A stretch of DNA of 64,000 nt, from the NCBI GenBank assembly GCA_022577435.1, contig JAKOON010000012.1, positions 10,719,412 to 10,783,411 on the forward strand, given 5' to 3'. Origin of the DNA: Embiotoca jacksoni. Its lineage: Eukaryota; Chordata; Actinopteri; Embiotocidae. How positions within the stretch are numbered: the first letter of the stretch is position 1; each line of letters opens with the position of its first letter. Below, in pieces: positions 1 to 13,300 of this stretch. The position numbers and the translations under genes are program-made. Below the pieces are notes generated by a model. It searched no databases. It saw only the letters and a list, made by a program, of their open reading frames with translations, and was not told where the DNA came from.

Positions 1-2043
1 TCATACTGGATCCACTGGAGCTTACTCAGAGGAAGAAAGCTTGAGTGCATCCAGGCCAAAAACCTTTATTACTGTGCTGCTGTCCAGAGTTCCATGTTTC
101 CATCACTATCCCGTGCAAACCGGATGTTCAACTTTGGGGATTTCTAGGTTTTTACAAAAGGATTACGAGTGTATTTGGTGAGTAAACAAAAAAAAACCTA
201 AAGTCACATGCTCTTCGAACCTTTTCTAAGATGAGTGGATAATTTCAAAATGCCTGAAAGTTAATATTTTGGAGAAAACTGTGTTTTAGAAACTCAGAAA
301 CTTACTTTAAAGTCCTAACAGGTATTACTGCAATCATGATGGTTTTAAATTATAGCGTCGCTTTGCCACAGCTGTATGGAGGCTCTTCCCTTGTGCAGAA
401 CTGCTGATGAACTTGTGGACATTTCTCAGTGCTGTACCCCAGCAACACAGCAACACACAGACGGCAACACACACATCTCCACCAGCTGAAGTTGAACTGT
501 CATCTTGCTCCAATCACGCAGACATGTGTTTCCTTTTTGCACACTCGGGATGATGTCACATCCACAGAGACATGTGCTCCCCGAGTACAGCTTAATTTAA
601 AATATCTTCCTTATCCTGACTCAGGTCAGTGTGATCAGGATGAAGTCTTAAGAAGTTTGTACTGCACCAGGGGACACAAACACGGAGAGAAAATATACAA
701 CAAACAGTAGGGCAGAAACTCCCCGCGGATAATGGCTAAGTGGGACATTGTAATCGCTCCCTTGGGTGAATAAAGCCTTTCTCAGGAGAGGTAATAGCAC
801 ACATACTAGGCGAGGGGTGTTTGATTTGTGTTGTGGCAAGAAATGGTGAAATCTCTGTCATTACTGCGTCTCTGGCCTGTCATCACCCTGGTTTCACGCA
901 GACATATGCACAGAACCTCAGCCCACACACATCCACATCTCCAAATTAAAGCCCGAATTAAATGTCTCGGAGATCTCATACTATTATCCCTGGGAGAAAA
1001 TTTCCACCTCTGTCATCTAGAAATGGCAGCTGATAAAAATCATTTTAATCGGCTGTATTGGTTCAACGTCTGCTCCTTGGTTTTCAAACATTACTTTACT
1101 TTGAATTCTGCTGTTTTTTTCAGTATCATAAATAGATCACAGTTACAGCTAGAAGCCAGGGAAACTATCTTGATATAAGGATTAATATTGTCGTAATAAC
1201 CATAAAAAACATTTGCGTGTCAGCTTGAGTCGTGTGTAAACACACACACACACTCTGAGGTAGTTTTGGTACCTTTTTGCTGAAAGCTCATCAATGAAAA
1301 CCACAAACATTGTTCCAAAACAAGCAGTACAGGTGATTATGACAAGTTAACCAGGATGTTAAATGCAAAATCCTCATCAGGACAGGCTTCAAACCAGCAA
1401 GAAATAATTTCCAGTGTGTTTACTTCAAAATTACAATTACACCGAGAGCAAACCTTCACCATAGAGCATTTCATTGATCCTCAAACATTTTCATCCTTTT
1501 GTTGAAGCAATATGCTGTTATTTTATACAGTGGAAGGAGAATATTCATGTTCAGGGATAAACACGTAACAAGGCAATGAATATCAATTGCTGAAATTTTC
1601 CATGAACTGCACGTGACAGTGGAGGAAGGTAAATTAGGAAAGCCCATTAGAAAACATACGGTCATTTACGATCCTGAATCCAGCATCATGAAGAGGTCAT
1701 GACTTCAACATGCAAATGGGATTGTGTCATTTTTTTACAACCTGCAAAGATATATATAATATCAGTACCCTCATTAACCATTAAATGCATTGTTACAAAT
1801 GTGGAAGCAGGCTGCATCACCTCTACTATTTGGTATAAATAGATATGAACCATCTTCAAGCTCTGACTAATGCAACTGTAGCCAACAAGACTGGAAAGCC
1901 TGTAACTGTCCCAAGATGCGACACACCAAGGAGATTCAAAAGCCCCTTGTTTACTACATGTCACTTGGTTTGATAATTTAATCAATTTGTCAGGGAATTT
2001 TCACAATATAATAATATCTCATTACAATCAACCAAATGGATAC

Positions 2044-2092
<49 letters not shown>

Positions 2093-2421
2093 CAACAATA
2101 ATAACCTTATGAACAGCATCTTTCATACAAGAAATGCAGCTCAAAGTTTTTTACAGCAAAAAAATTACAAGCAGCGCTTCATATACTTTGTATAAAAGAA
2201 CATAAAAACGTGTTAAAATGGAACTTTAAAAACATAGAAAAGAAATAAAATGCATAAGACCAAATGAAATTAAACACAAGACATTAACAGAGTTAAAGAA
2301 TAAAATAAAGCAAAACGCATTTTAAAAGCACAGTAGTGCAAGTGCAAGAGAGCTTCAGGTAGAGTTAAAGGCTGAAGTAAAGAGATATGATTTAATATAT
2401 TTACTGAACTAGCATCTCTTA
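1..2421. other. Intergenic DNA, no gene recognised
   Basis: No frame here shows protein-family similarity or a chain of exons with compatible splice sites. The open frames are short and look random. The only distinct features are short CA runs near 1240 and an AAT microsatellite at 2045-2098. Distant regulatory elements cannot be excluded by reading alone. Confidence 0.5.
2045..2098. repeat. (AAT)n microsatellite with AAC tail
   Basis: About 15 uninterrupted AAT units run into a few AAC units. It lies in intergenic DNA about 325 bp left of the Tc1-like element and overlaps no coding exon. Confidence 0.95.
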
Positions 2422-2423
2422 TA

Positions 2424-2631
2424 CAGTGGGTACGGAAAGTATTCAGACCCCTTTAAATTTTTCACTCTTTGTTTCATTGCAGCCATTTGCTAAAATCAAA
2501 AAAGTTCATTTTATTTCTCATTAATGTACACTCAGCACCCCATCTTGACAGAAAAAAACAGAAATTTGTGCAAATTTATTAAAAAAGAAAAACTGAAATA
2601 TCACATGGTCATAAGTATTCAGACCCTTTGC
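2424..2631 (+). repeat. Left terminal inverted repeat of the Tc1-like element
   Basis: It matches the reverse complement of 3831-4046 along nearly its whole length and lacks 8 bp present in the right copy. The outer and inner TATTCAGACCC motifs (near 2440 and 2616) are candidate transposase binding sites by analogy with IR/DR elements. Confidence 0.9.
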
Positions 2632-2791
2632 TGTGACACTCATATTTAACTCACATGCTGTCCATTTCTTCTGATCCTCCTTGAGATGGTTCTACTCCTT
2701 CATTGGAGTCCAGCTGTGTTTAATTAAACTGATTGGACTTGATTAGGAAAGGCACACACCTGTCTATATAAGACCTTACAGCTCACAGTGC

Positions 2792-3801
2792 ATGTCAGAG
2801 CAAATGAGAATCATGAGGTCGAAGGAACTGTCCAAGGAGCTCAGAGACAGAATTGTGGCAAGGCACAGATCTGGCCAAGGTTACAAAATAATTTCTGCAG
2901 CACTCAAGGTTCCTAAGAGCACAGTGGCCTCCATAATCCTTAAATGGAAGAAGTTTGGGACGACCAGAACTCTTCCTAGACCTGGCCGTCCAGCCAAACT
3001 GAGCAATCGTGGGAGAAGAGCCTTGGTGAGAGAGGTAAAGAAGAACCCAAAGATCACTTGGCTGAGCTCCAGAGATGCAGTAGGGAGATGGGAGAAAGTT
3101 CCACAAAGTCAACTATCACTGCAGCCCTCCACCAGTCAGGGCTTTATGGCAGAGTGGCCCGACGGAAGCCTCTCCTCAGTGCAAGACATATGAAAGCCCG
3201 CATAGAGTTTGCCAAAAAACACATGAAGGACTCCGAGACTATGAGAAATAAGATTCTCTGGTCTGATGAGACCAAGATTGAACTTTTTGGGGTTAATTCT
3301 AAGCGGTATGTGTGGAGAAAACCAGGCACTGCTCATCGCCTGCCCAATACAATCCCAACAGTGAAACATGGTGGTGGCAGCATCATGCTATGGGGGTGTT
3401 TTTCAGCTGCAGGGACAGGACGACTGGTTGCAATTGAAGGAAAGATGAATGCGGCCAAGTACAGAGATATCCTGGAAGAAAACCTCTCCCAGAGTGCTCT
3501 GGACCTCAGACTGGGTCGAAGGTTCACCTTCCAACAAGACAATGACCCTAAGCACACAGCTAAAATAACAAAGGAGTGGCTTTGGAACAACTCTGTGACC
3601 ATTCTTGACTGGCCCAGCCAGAGCCCTGACCTAAACCCAATTGAGCATCTCTGGAGAGACCTGAAAATGGCAGTCCACCAACGTTCACCATCCAACCTGA
3701 TGGAACTGGAGAGGATCTGCAAGGAAGAATGGCAGAGGATCCCCAAATCCAGGTGTGAAAAGCTTGTTGCATCATTCCCAAGAAGACTCATGCTGTACTA
3801 G
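2792..3801 (+). pseudogene. Tc1-like transposase, interrupted by one frameshift
   Basis: Two overlapping frames encode the two halves of a Tc1 transposase. The first (2792-3193) begins MSEQMRIMRSKELSKELRDR and holds the paired-type helix-turn-helix DNA-binding region. It stays similar to the family until about 3056. The second (from about 3058 to the stop ending 3801) continues the family sequence in another frame with the DDE catalytic core: WSDETK supplies the first Asp, FQQDNDPKHTA the second, and SPDLNPIEHLW the last acidic residue. One missing base near 3056-3058 explains the break, and no other in-frame stop was seen. This copy should not make active enzyme, but its ends look intact and could be mobilised in trans. 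Confidence 0.93.
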
Positions 3802-3830
3802 CTCAAAAGGGTGCTTCTACTCAATACTGA

Positions 3831-4046
3831 GCAAAGGGTCTGAATACTTATGACCATGTGATATTTCAGTTTTTCTTTTTTAATAAATTTGCACAAATTT
3901 CTACATTTCTGTTTTTTTCTGTCAAGATGGGGTGCTGAGTGTACATTAATGAGAAATAAAATGAACTTTTTTGATTTTAGCAAATGGCTGCAATGAAACA
4001 AAGAGTGGAACATTTAAAGGGGTCTGAATACTTTCCGTACCCACTG
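3831..4046 (-). repeat. Right terminal inverted repeat of the Tc1-like element
   Basis: It is the inverted partner of 2424-2631 and ends in a TA at 4047-4048. The inner end follows the transposase stop codon by about 30 bp. Confidence 0.9.
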
Positions 4047-4048
4047 TA

Positions 4049-5832
4049 TCTACATGTGGTGTGTTATTAGCTAGTTTTTTTTTACCTGTCTTTTAGCAGA
4101 AGTTATAATTTCTTCTCATATAGTGCTCACATTCTTAGTAAAGTTTAATCTAACAACCACCAACCAACGAATTCCAGCATAGAAGCACTGACCGCTCTGG
4201 ATTTACAGGTAAATGAGAGATTAAAGTCTTTACACACATTGCTTTGAAGGTATCAGGGGTCCAAGGCCCCTTAACAATTTAATCTGACCATGGCAGCAAA
4301 ACAATAGAACAAAAGTGAAAGAATTTCGTATTAGAAACATTAGCAGGCTTACTGTAGTTTATATTGGCTCTGTTCCTCCAGAGAACCGACGCCGTGACCG
4401 AAAAACCAATACCCCGTGTTAAACAGATTTATTCAAAGATAGGGAAGCGCAAAAAAAAAGTCTTGAATAACACCACATTTCTAATGCTGCCTTTCAACAT
4501 CAGTGTGGAGAGCTCTGTGAAGAAGAAATTAATGCGAGTCACATATGGTAAAATTAACTGTGTTTTTTGTTCTGTCTTCAGAGTAGATGTTGACTCCCAT
4601 AGAGACTAGCACGGCTCGAGAAGATCCGAGATCTGCTAATAATCTGTATGAGCGGTGTCAATCCTAAACCTCTTTTAACAAACTTTAGGCTATGCCTGTA
4701 AAGATTTTGATTTTGACTGAGACAAAATGACATGGATATAGTATCAGTCCAGCAGACTGGGCCGGGTTTCCAGTGGTAACATGGGTGGGAGAACAAGCCA
4801 GCCTTTGTTGAAAAGCTTTGGTATCACAGAAGAGAGAGAAGTCATTGTGCTTTAGAAAACCCTCCTTATGGTTCATGTCCTCAGATTGTAACGGATCCTC
4901 AGCTCCAGTTTAACAAATGAAACTCACTCCAGCCAGTAGTATATGCATTTCAATGGGTCTGGTTACTGCAAATGAACCGGCTTGTTGTCATCAACTTATC
5001 AAGTGTAGGACAAACAAACATCCGTCCCTACAGTGGAAACCATGACAACATTTGAGTCGATCTGTGTGTGTCAGTTTTTAGTCAAATCTTCTCACATTTA
5101 AAGGAAGCGTGCAGTTTATTGTGGCCTCGTGACAGAAAACAACTTGACTGTGCGAATGGAGAGGCAGATGAGATAATGACCGGTTTAAACTAACTGCAGC
5201 CCTTAGAAGCAAAGAATAAAATGTCAACAATCATTACAGGCCAAACTGAACATAAAATAACCACAATACAAAAAAACTGGGGATTTTTCCTTTTTTTTTT
5301 TAATCTCACAAAAATGAATGCTTCTGTTCCTGAAAAGAGAGACAGAGTAATCTAGAAAACACTGAATGCACAGTTCTCAGTTTACAGATGTATTTAGAAC
5401 ATTTTATGGTTCATTTCAGGCACTTGGAATTACAACAACATTCTCTCTCTGAACAACAAATACATCTTTGGTCCGGTATGTAATTTAAAAAAAAGATAAA
5501 GCCAGAGTATGAAAATAACACCAGCTTCAATGTTTGTTTTCTCAAAAATGTATTTCTCACACACAAAGTTTTCCAAAGACTTCTTTTTTTCTTTTCTTTT
5601 TTTTAATACTTAAATAAGATATTACCGCTACATCTCAGAAATGACCAGCAATCTTACAGATGTTTTGCAATGTAGAGAGAACAAGTGAGAAAAATGAATG
5701 TGTCGGCTCAATTAGATGTACAGCAGTACAGGATTGTTTTAGTCAAGTCACATTTGGCAAACATGGGTTTCTATCTTGTGTGTTTTCATTCTACGTCCTG
5801 TTAAAGGGCGACCTGTGCCCTCTGACGCCAGT
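4049..5832. other. Intergenic DNA and probable tent5b 3' UTR
   Basis: This interval lies downstream of the tent5b stop (tent5b is on the minus strand). It is AT-rich with T-tracts near 5290 and 5590. A minus-strand AATAAA at 5115-5120 is a possible polyadenylation signal that would give a 3' UTR of about 0.7 kb. No other gene is supported. Confidence 0.4.
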
Positions 5833-8800
5833 TCAGCTGCAGGGCAGCCACGTCTGATATGAATTACTGCATGGTGTGACTTGTGGCAGCTGCACATGTG
5901 CAATATAGTAATTACTGAAGTTGATGTCCTGTACGTATGGCGCTGGCTGGTAGTAACACGTGACGTTCGTCACAGTGGGGATGGCATTCTGCTCAGCTAG
6001 CACCTTCAGCGCCAGCATGGAGATGAGGCTGAGCGTCTGGCGCCGCTCGTGGCCCATCAGACAGACGGTGCTCTCGTTCACGACTTGGTGCAGAGTCATC
6101 AGGCACTCGTACCGTTTGTGCTCCATGCCAGCAAAGTGGTTCTGCAGGTAAGCCTCCAGCTTCCTGTGCTGCTCACCAATGTCGGGGAAGTCAATGAAGA
6201 AGCGTGAGCACATGTAGCGCTGCATATGCTTCATGTCTCCCTCTTGAGAGGCGCTGAACCCTCGCACCAACAGGTGGCAGTACTTCAACAAGCCGCCACC
6301 TCTGATTTCTTCAGGGCTGCGTGTAGCTATGGTCCTCTGACACAGGTGCTCCATAGCCTCCTTAAAGTCCCCGTACACGCTCTCCCCAATCACGGTGGGG
6401 TGAAAGCTCTCGGACATGGGCGTCTCCGAGCAACGGTCAAACAACAGCAGAGAATCGAGGCAAATCTGGAATGAGTCCACGCTGAATTCGAACTGCCGTC
6501 GTAAAGAGTCCACAAACTTAAGTTCCACGTTCTTGCCCGTGTTGTTGGACAGCGAGATGAGGCTCCAGCGGTCTGTGTCGTTACAGACTTTCACCAGTTT
6601 CTGTACGTAGACCTCTTTGAGGGTCAGTGCCGTGATGCGCTCCTTGGAGACCCCGGCAGGCAAGAAGTCCAACAGGCAGTCCAGCACGACGTCTTTCACC
6701 AGACGGAAGGCCTGATCGTCTTTCAGCGGCACACCGAAGATCAGGTCGAGGTCCTTGTAGCCCAGTCCAGTGTCCTGATGGAGCACGTGGCTGGCAGCCG
6801 AGCCATTCAGCCTCACGTCCTTAACGCACACACCTCTCTCCTCCAGCCTCGCTCGCACCACCTGGACAGGGACGACATTATTAATTCATGACAGAATTCA
6901 TACAGGTTCTTTCCAGAAATGTTTTTTTAAATGCCCTTGTAGTTTCAGAGATGACACACACACGTAGAGATGTCTGTGAAGTCTGTGATCCAGGTCCATC
7001 TTCCTCTCGGTCAGACTGTCACATTTGATCAAAGTCATAGTGATAAGAATTATAATCCTGACCTGTAACCAAGAAAGAGTCTGTGTAGGACCAGTGCTGT
7101 CCAACAGAAACGGCAAAAAAAATAAAAAATAAAACTTGTTAAATGCCAAAACCTCAGTCAGTAACGGTCCCTTCCTCTGTTCCAGTGACCTGCACAATGT
7201 TTAAATGTGGCTATCTCGCCTCAGTGCAGCCTTTAAACAGGATGATCTACAGCTGGAGAGGGAATGCCCACTGCTATAAAGGTGCAAAGGGGAACATGTC
7301 CTACAATAATGCATCAAAGTAAGTAATCTTCCCTGAAGCAAAATCCCAATCTACATGTGCGATTAAAACTTGCTGTCCTCAGGACATTTAGACGCAATTA
7401 AAGCATTCAGTGGAAACTATTAGCGTCCACATCCTTGTTGTATCTGGCAAACCCTTTGGAGAAGTTAGTCATATTACTCAAATCAATATACACGGCAGAT
7501 GGAACTGACGCAGACTGTAAATATGTGCTTTACTGACTGTGTGCGTAAGCTGCATTTGGACTCCACAAATACTTCTATTATGCAAATAATAACTGCAGAC
7601 AAAATGAAACAGTGAAACCTGCTGCAAAGTTCAGTTGTTACATCTCGCATGGAGTCCTAAATCTCCCTACTGGCAGTGACCTGTCAGATTAGTGTCTATT
7701 AACTCTCTCCCAGGGTGATCAGATAACATGATGGCTCTATTTATACATACTAGGTCAGGCTATAGACAAACAAACTAGGGCTTTAATAATCATTATCTAT
7801 AAAAATCGATTGATCAGTCAATTATTTTTTTGATTAATTGATCGGAGGTTTGGTTTTTTTTAAATAAGTGTTTCCCAAAGCCCGAGGTGCAGCCTGAATT
7901 GTCTTGTTTTGTTTAAACCAACAGTCCAAAACCAAAAGATATTCAGTTTATCATCATGGAAGCCTAAAGGAGACAGAACATTTTAACACTTAAGAAGCAT
8001 AAACCCTGACTTTTATCGGTTTTTCATTTTAGAAATGACTCAAAACAATTAATCTATCGGTAAAATAGTTGGATATTGATTTTCTGTCAATCAACCGATT
8101 GATAAATTGAATACTTGTTGCAGTTCTAGAACATGCATTTAAAGTTAACCCCACACAAGGGTGGAGGAACAAATCATCACAGCAGTAATTTGTCGGTCGA
8201 GAGCACTGTGATCATTCGACCATAAAGTGCTGCAGATTGGGTTCAAATTCCAATCAGAGGCAGAAATAACTTGGTCGCTGAGTGTTTCCGTCGCCTCCCT
8301 ATCAGATCGGTCAGAGCAAAATTCATGGTCACACTTTAACACCTCTCCTTAGTCATACATGCTTTGATGCTGGCGAGTAGCTCAAGCACAGGTATTATTC
8401 TGCTGGTTTTACACCAAATCCTGCCAAAAAAAACCAGCCTCCAGCCTCTTTCCGCTCTGTCTCCCTTCTTTAGAGAATTTGTTTTTAATTAAAAAAAAAA
8501 GCAAGTGAAACAAATTCCAGGAGGAGTTGTACAGCACAGTCTGATTCACTTATAGGCTGTGGGCCGCAGGTCTGGGAACAGCAGGTGCTGCTATATTGGC
8601 TACAGTGTTGTAACTCCTTGGACTTGAGCGCTACATGCTGCAGTGGATGCTCATATAGCAGCATGTTTATCCCTCTAACCCTGCTGGCGGGACAAAGGTC
8701 CTCACTCTCACTCATGCCGCCAGTGATCCACAGAAGAGGCACAATTACACAATAAAAGCCGATTCAGAGATTTATGATTGATCACTGCCAGCTCTAAATG

Positions 8801-9803
8801 AATCCATGTAACAGATGGTAGATTTTAGTAAAACTAAATTATACAGCGTTTCCACAAATCCAGATGAAACACAAGTCCCCACAGTCAAACCTGCATTTAA
8901 GCCTTCTGCATGTCCAATAGACCATTCATCTTCCACAGCCACAAGCATGAAGCTCTGAGCTTCACAGGCTTGTTGAAATCATCTTAAATATGTCACCATG
9001 TGAATAAAATGGAGGGTAGGAGGGGGCTTGGGGTGGGGGGGGTGGGGGGGGTAAAGACTAACATGGCATTTTCTCTGCACTTTAATGCAAAGCCAGCAAC
9101 TTGGGGATACCACAGGGGAGGTGAAATGTGATCCGGCCACAATGCAAGAGAGGCTGGAAATGTGGAGGGACTTTGGCATCTGTGAGAGTCCAACCAGGGG
9201 AGCTGTAAAGGCAGTGTACTCTTCACTGCATGTCCTCCAGCCTGTTCTTTGAATGTGATGGACACAGACAAATCAACGACAATCAGCAATTCTACATTTT
9301 GTTATCATATATTAAAGAGACTACAGGGATAAAGTTACAGAGATATATAGTTTACCTGCAGAAAGTTTGAGACAATAACCTCTGGAAATAAATAGCAGTG
9401 CCGTTAATTGGGGGAGAAGATGCGAGATTCAAGCTTGCCGCAAAATGAGGAAACACAATTGTGATCCACTGTGGAAATACAATTAAGTAAGAAAGGTCCC
9501 CGGGAATGTCACATCTTTTGTGGATCTGTGGCTCAAAGTGAGGTTTGGAGACCACCAGGAGTAGTCGAGGGGTTTCCATGGAGTTAAAGAAAAACAAATT
9601 ACTGTGTCATTTTTAGTTGTTTTTTTTTAATGTGACCGAGTGTGGGTCGGTACCTGGACGATCTGGCGGGGCTGCACGGACAGAGTGGGGAAGTTTCCAC
9701 GGCCGTGGATGGGCACAGCCTCCCCGAGGATCGAGTCCAAGCGCTGCACCTGATCCCAAGACAACACACAGAACCGCCGACTCTGATCCGAGGCTCCAGA
9801 CAT
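5833..9803 (-). CDS. tent5b: Terminal nucleotidyltransferase 5B (FAM46 family), two coding exons
   Basis: It encodes a non-canonical cytoplasmic poly(A) polymerase of the TENT5/FAM46 family. Exon 1 is 9803-9654 (50 codons, MSGASDQSRRFCVLSWDQVQ, ending CAG before GTACCG). Exon 2 is 6861-5833, starting GTGGTGCGA after a CAG acceptor. The joined protein is 392 aa, the normal family length. The family nucleotidyltransferase signature is visible: Gly70-Ser71 (RLNGSAASHV), Asp87 and Asp89 (YKDLDLIF), and Glu163 (NVELKFV), at the spacing of the three catalytic acidic residues in TENT5C. The C-terminus ends YQTWLPC-Ser, as is typical. The paralogue choice (B rather than A, C or D) rests mainly on linkage to zdhhc18, pigv and arid1a; I cannot separate fish ba/bb copies. 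Confidence 0.93.
7776..8129. repeat. Interspersed MITE-like repeat common in percomorph fish
   Basis: The ends are imperfect inverted repeats: TAGGGCTTTAATAATCATTA at the left and a 3' end reading TTGCAGTTCTA. Inside are the motifs GTGTTTCCCAAAGCCC, CCAAAAGATATTCAGTTTA and ACTTAAGAAGC, with several ATTGATC/ATCAATC palindromic blocks. I recognise this arrangement from memory as a very abundant non-autonomous repeat of percomorph genomes. I do not assign a superfamily. It sits in tent5b intron 1. Confidence 0.7.
9021..9051 (+). other. G-rich tract with quadruplex potential
   Basis: Runs of 5, 4, 8 and 8 guanines are separated by one to three bases, which fits the four-tract G-quadruplex pattern. 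It lies on the plus strand inside tent5b intron 1, so the nascent tent5b RNA would carry the C-rich complement. Confidence 0.6.
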
Positions 9804-10350
9804 GGCGACGTGAACTTTAGGTCCCCCCACCCCTCCAAAAAATAAAGAAATGAGCAGATGAACCGGCGCTTCCTCCTCGATGAGTTCTGTATCTGCTCTC
9901 TCCAAGACGAGCCAGATATCCCTGAGTTGTCAGCGGCGAGCGGGGTGCGTTTATTAATCTTAAAGTGAAGGGTAGAAAACAAGTTAGTTCAGTCTCAAGT
10001 GCGGAGGCTCGGTAGTGTGATTAGCCGCTTCCTCCGGTGTGCGCCGCTTAAATCCGGTCAGTCTGCAAAGAGCCTATTCATGTGGACGGTCCAGAGTGTT
10101 TAAAGCCTTCTCATTAGCATGAGCCCCCGCGATTGGCTGCGGTGTTTGGTCACTGATTATTGGACGCCCCGCCTGCAGGAAACACCCATCGTGTGACGTA
10201 CTTCGCAGCTTGCTCTCCAGCAGCCATCACTCTGACGAGGTTTTCCCCTCAAACAGGTTTTATGGTCTAATGATCCAGTGATGCGCATCAGCACCACTAG
10301 AGATAAGCACTTGTTTGTCATTTACGTCACGGTGAAACAGAGTGACTGAT
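9804..10350 (-). promoter_or_regulatory. Probable tent5b 5' UTR and promoter region
   Basis: The DNA just upstream of the tent5b ATG is richer in GC and CpG than its surroundings. CCAAT-box matches (read here as ATTGG) are at 10132-10136 and 10158-10162. A GC box-like CGCCCCGCC is at 10165-10173. CRE half-site variants TGACGTA and TACGTCA are at 10194-10200 and 10323-10329. These features are typical of a vertebrate promoter, but no transcription start can be placed by reading. Confidence 0.45.
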
Positions 10351-13300
10351 TATGAAGTTCAGATTATAGCTGGACAAACAACAACTGTTTTATTTGAATG
10401 ATTTATAGAGACTTGTAAGGGGGGGGATAATAAATCATTTACACATAAAAGGACAAATAATAGAAGAAAGTCAAAAGGAACATAACGTTATGAATTGTAG
10501 TTTTTATGCTTTTCTTTTTTGTTTATCATCTCAGCCTCGTACCTTCTGGCTCCAGTTTGGGAACCACCGCGCAAGACTAGCAGTTTGTTACTTCAGTTTG
10601 TCTTTTTCCCTTTATACAATATGTAATGTTATAAACACTGAAGCAAAAATGCAACAAAAAAAAATTACACATCCTTCTCTTTAAAGACTTTGAAGAGAGT
10701 ACGGATCTTACAGGGGAACTTTTTTTTTAAGAAAGGGGTTGAAGTTCGAGGACTTTTAGCCAAATTGAGTGAGTGAATTATATTTGATTGTAAAAGCTTG
10801 TTTTTTGGGGTTTTTTTTGCCTTTTCAGGCTGATTATTAATCACAATAATAAAACAAACATTTAGATACTGAAAAATCTAAAGGACACAATATAATCAAG
10901 CAAAATATAATATGTTGTAATTTCTTCTTCAGCTTTCTTGCATATAATATGTGATTCAAAGGTACTTTCATAACGTTGTGGTGTGTACCAGGAGGCCCCA
11001 GAGACGTCTGTTACTACCTGTCAGCTAAACTAGGCTAGTTCGCTTTTAGCTGGGTTAGTTTTATCACTGTTGTGATTAAAGTTCGACTGCTTCCTTATTG
11101 ATATATGGTAGCCTATTTCAAATTCAATTTAAGACATTGGAACACAAAAATATAAATAATGGGTAAATTATCTCACTGGCTAGCCAATTCCCGTCATTGC
11201 TGTAGTTTTCGGGGTCTTGTTCCACATGCAGTTTATTTTAAATTTCTTCAAAAATTTCCCAAAACATTTCTCAAAAATTTCCCAAAACATTTCTCAAAAA
11301 TACAAATTTAAAAGAGCACGTATACAACCACCTACCCTATCTGGTATTAATCAGACACTATAAAACAAAATCCTGAAAAATGTTTTGCTGAAATCCAGAA
11401 GCTGGGTTCAAACTAATAAACTTGTAAAATGCTGCTAACCACACATTGTAAAACAGTACGTCTTCATACCTTTGAGTTGTGTGTTTACTCAACCAGTGGA
11501 ACATTAAAGTCTACAACCACATCATTCATTGAATGTGCTCATGACTGCGTGGGGGTTCATGAAAAGGCTTAGATAACCTGTCAGCTATCCATTTTACGTT
11601 TTCAGATACCTCACTCCCATCGTTTTCCACTCTGGCTGCTTATCTGTGAAGCAGATTGTGTTTTTATTTGTATAGGTGCACAGACAAAGACATTCCTCTT
11701 GTCTGAGTAGAAGAAATTTGTCTGCTTTTATGTCCAGTACCGGAGTACGTAGTGTTCAACCTGAGGAGGTCTGTACACGTTAAAATTGCTTTGTTTTACT
11801 GGTGAATCTGTTGTCTGATGTCAATTCCCTCAACTTTTTTTTTATTCTCTCTGAATTTACAAAGTCTCTCAGGAGTGGACTATGGCCACTCTGCCATTGT
11901 CTTCATCCCGTATCCTGTCCTGCGCACAGCCTATTATGTGTTTAAATGCACTAAATATCCCTTAATGAGGGACTTCACACAATGGTAGACATTACTCACA
12001 ATAGCAGACGTTACTGCTTCAGTGATGAGAAAGCCTTTAGATTGTTCCACTGTATAATTTTCCAGTGAAAAATGCAGGTGAAAAGTAAAGTAATTTCCTC
12101 TTTTGAGATATATCATCATGTATAAAGTCCCATACTTCTCATATTTGTCCACGCAGCATGTTTGTGCTCCTGTAAAATGTTTACAAGAGAGTAAAGTTAT
12201 ATTATGATGGACCTGTGTGAGTTTTTAGCGACGCAGCAATAAAACACAAACAGACAGAAACACTTGCTCGTAACTGTTTTAGTTCACACACTTTTCAGCT
12301 GTTGTCAACAAACCCACATCTGGAGGTTGACAATGCCTCACAAACCCCTGAGAGGCCAGGTGGTGGTCTCCACAGAAGATCAACTCAAATCCTGTGATGT
12401 CCACATAATCCTGTTTCTGTGGCAACCGCATCCACGGTTGTCGGGCAGCTGGGCAGAGGCGTCTCCAGCTGAGGGTCCTGCCAGGTACCGATGTGAGACA
12501 TCTGCGTCATCTGACTATAAATAACCCACCATGTGGGAGCTGTGCATCCTGGGAGCAGAGCCAGCATTTATACCTGAATGTGAAACACTTAGGGGACAAA
12601 AGAACAATGATGGCAGATAAATGTCAGTCCTCTTGACATTCTCAGGTTCCCTCACAGCCCCGTGTCAGAGGGAGACTCTCGGATATGAAGGCAAGACATT
12701 CATGCAGTGGAACAAAAGCAGCTAATACAATGAAGACTTGATGCCTGTATCCACACACTTAGTATACTGTATATTCCATTACCTCTATACCTTTTGTTAA
12801 TGCATATTACTGTTATTGTTACTGGATTATCTGTTTATCCCTGAGTTGTCATCCTGCGGGAGCCATGTCAACAGAGACTGTGAGTCTTACAGGCGTGGTG
12901 ATATAGACAGTATTTAAACACACCTTAAACAACTAATTCATGAGGCAGGAAGCAGTCTGAAAACATAACCAAACACCACGAAGCAAACAGTCTTGAGTGC
13001 ATAATATTTAAGACCTTACATTAAACTCTGAAGACATACGTGCTCCTTTTTTTTTTCTCTCTCCTTTGTATTTTAGCTCATTGGCTGATAAAAGATACCC
13101 GACTGTGATTTTTGTTGCTGCTGTTGTCAATGTGTCCATCTGTCTTTGCCTCATGCGCAGTCAGAAGAAGAGGAACAATTGGAGCTGAGCGGGTTTCTCC
13201 CGAGTGCGAGGTCACGATCGGACGTCACGACATGTCATAAATGCTCGGCTGAAAATTGATGTTGCCGAACAACAAGCACAGAAGTGTCACGGTGATCAAT

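Larger units (their letters stand above)
2424..4046 (+). mobile_element. Tc1-like DNA transposon, full length with long terminal inverted repeats
   Basis: This is a 1623-bp element of the Tc1/mariner superfamily. It is flanked by a TA dinucleotide at 2422-2423 and 4047-4048, the expected target-site duplication. The ends are long inverted repeats, about 2424-2631 and 3831-4046, both starting CAGTGGGTACGGAAAGTATT. Each repeat carries a related motif ending in TATTCAGACCC at its outer and inner end, the IR/DR arrangement of Sleeping Beauty-type elements. The two repeats are nearly identical: I see one 8-bp length difference and a few substitutions. That suggests a fairly recent insertion. A broken transposase lies between them. 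Confidence 0.95.
6862..9653 (-). other. tent5b intron 1
   Basis: This 2.8-kb intron starts GTACCG and ends CTGTCCAG on the minus strand. It contains the interspersed repeat at 7776-8129 and a G-rich tract at 9021-9051. No further exon is needed, because the flanking exons join in phase 0 within the conserved IVQ-VVRARLEERG stretch. Confidence 0.85.

Noticed and set aside
5833..9803. Assignment of this gene to tent5c because of its 392-aa length
   Set aside because: Length fits TENT5C, but the linked genes are those next to TENT5B in other vertebrates. Paralogue identity still deserves a phylogeny.
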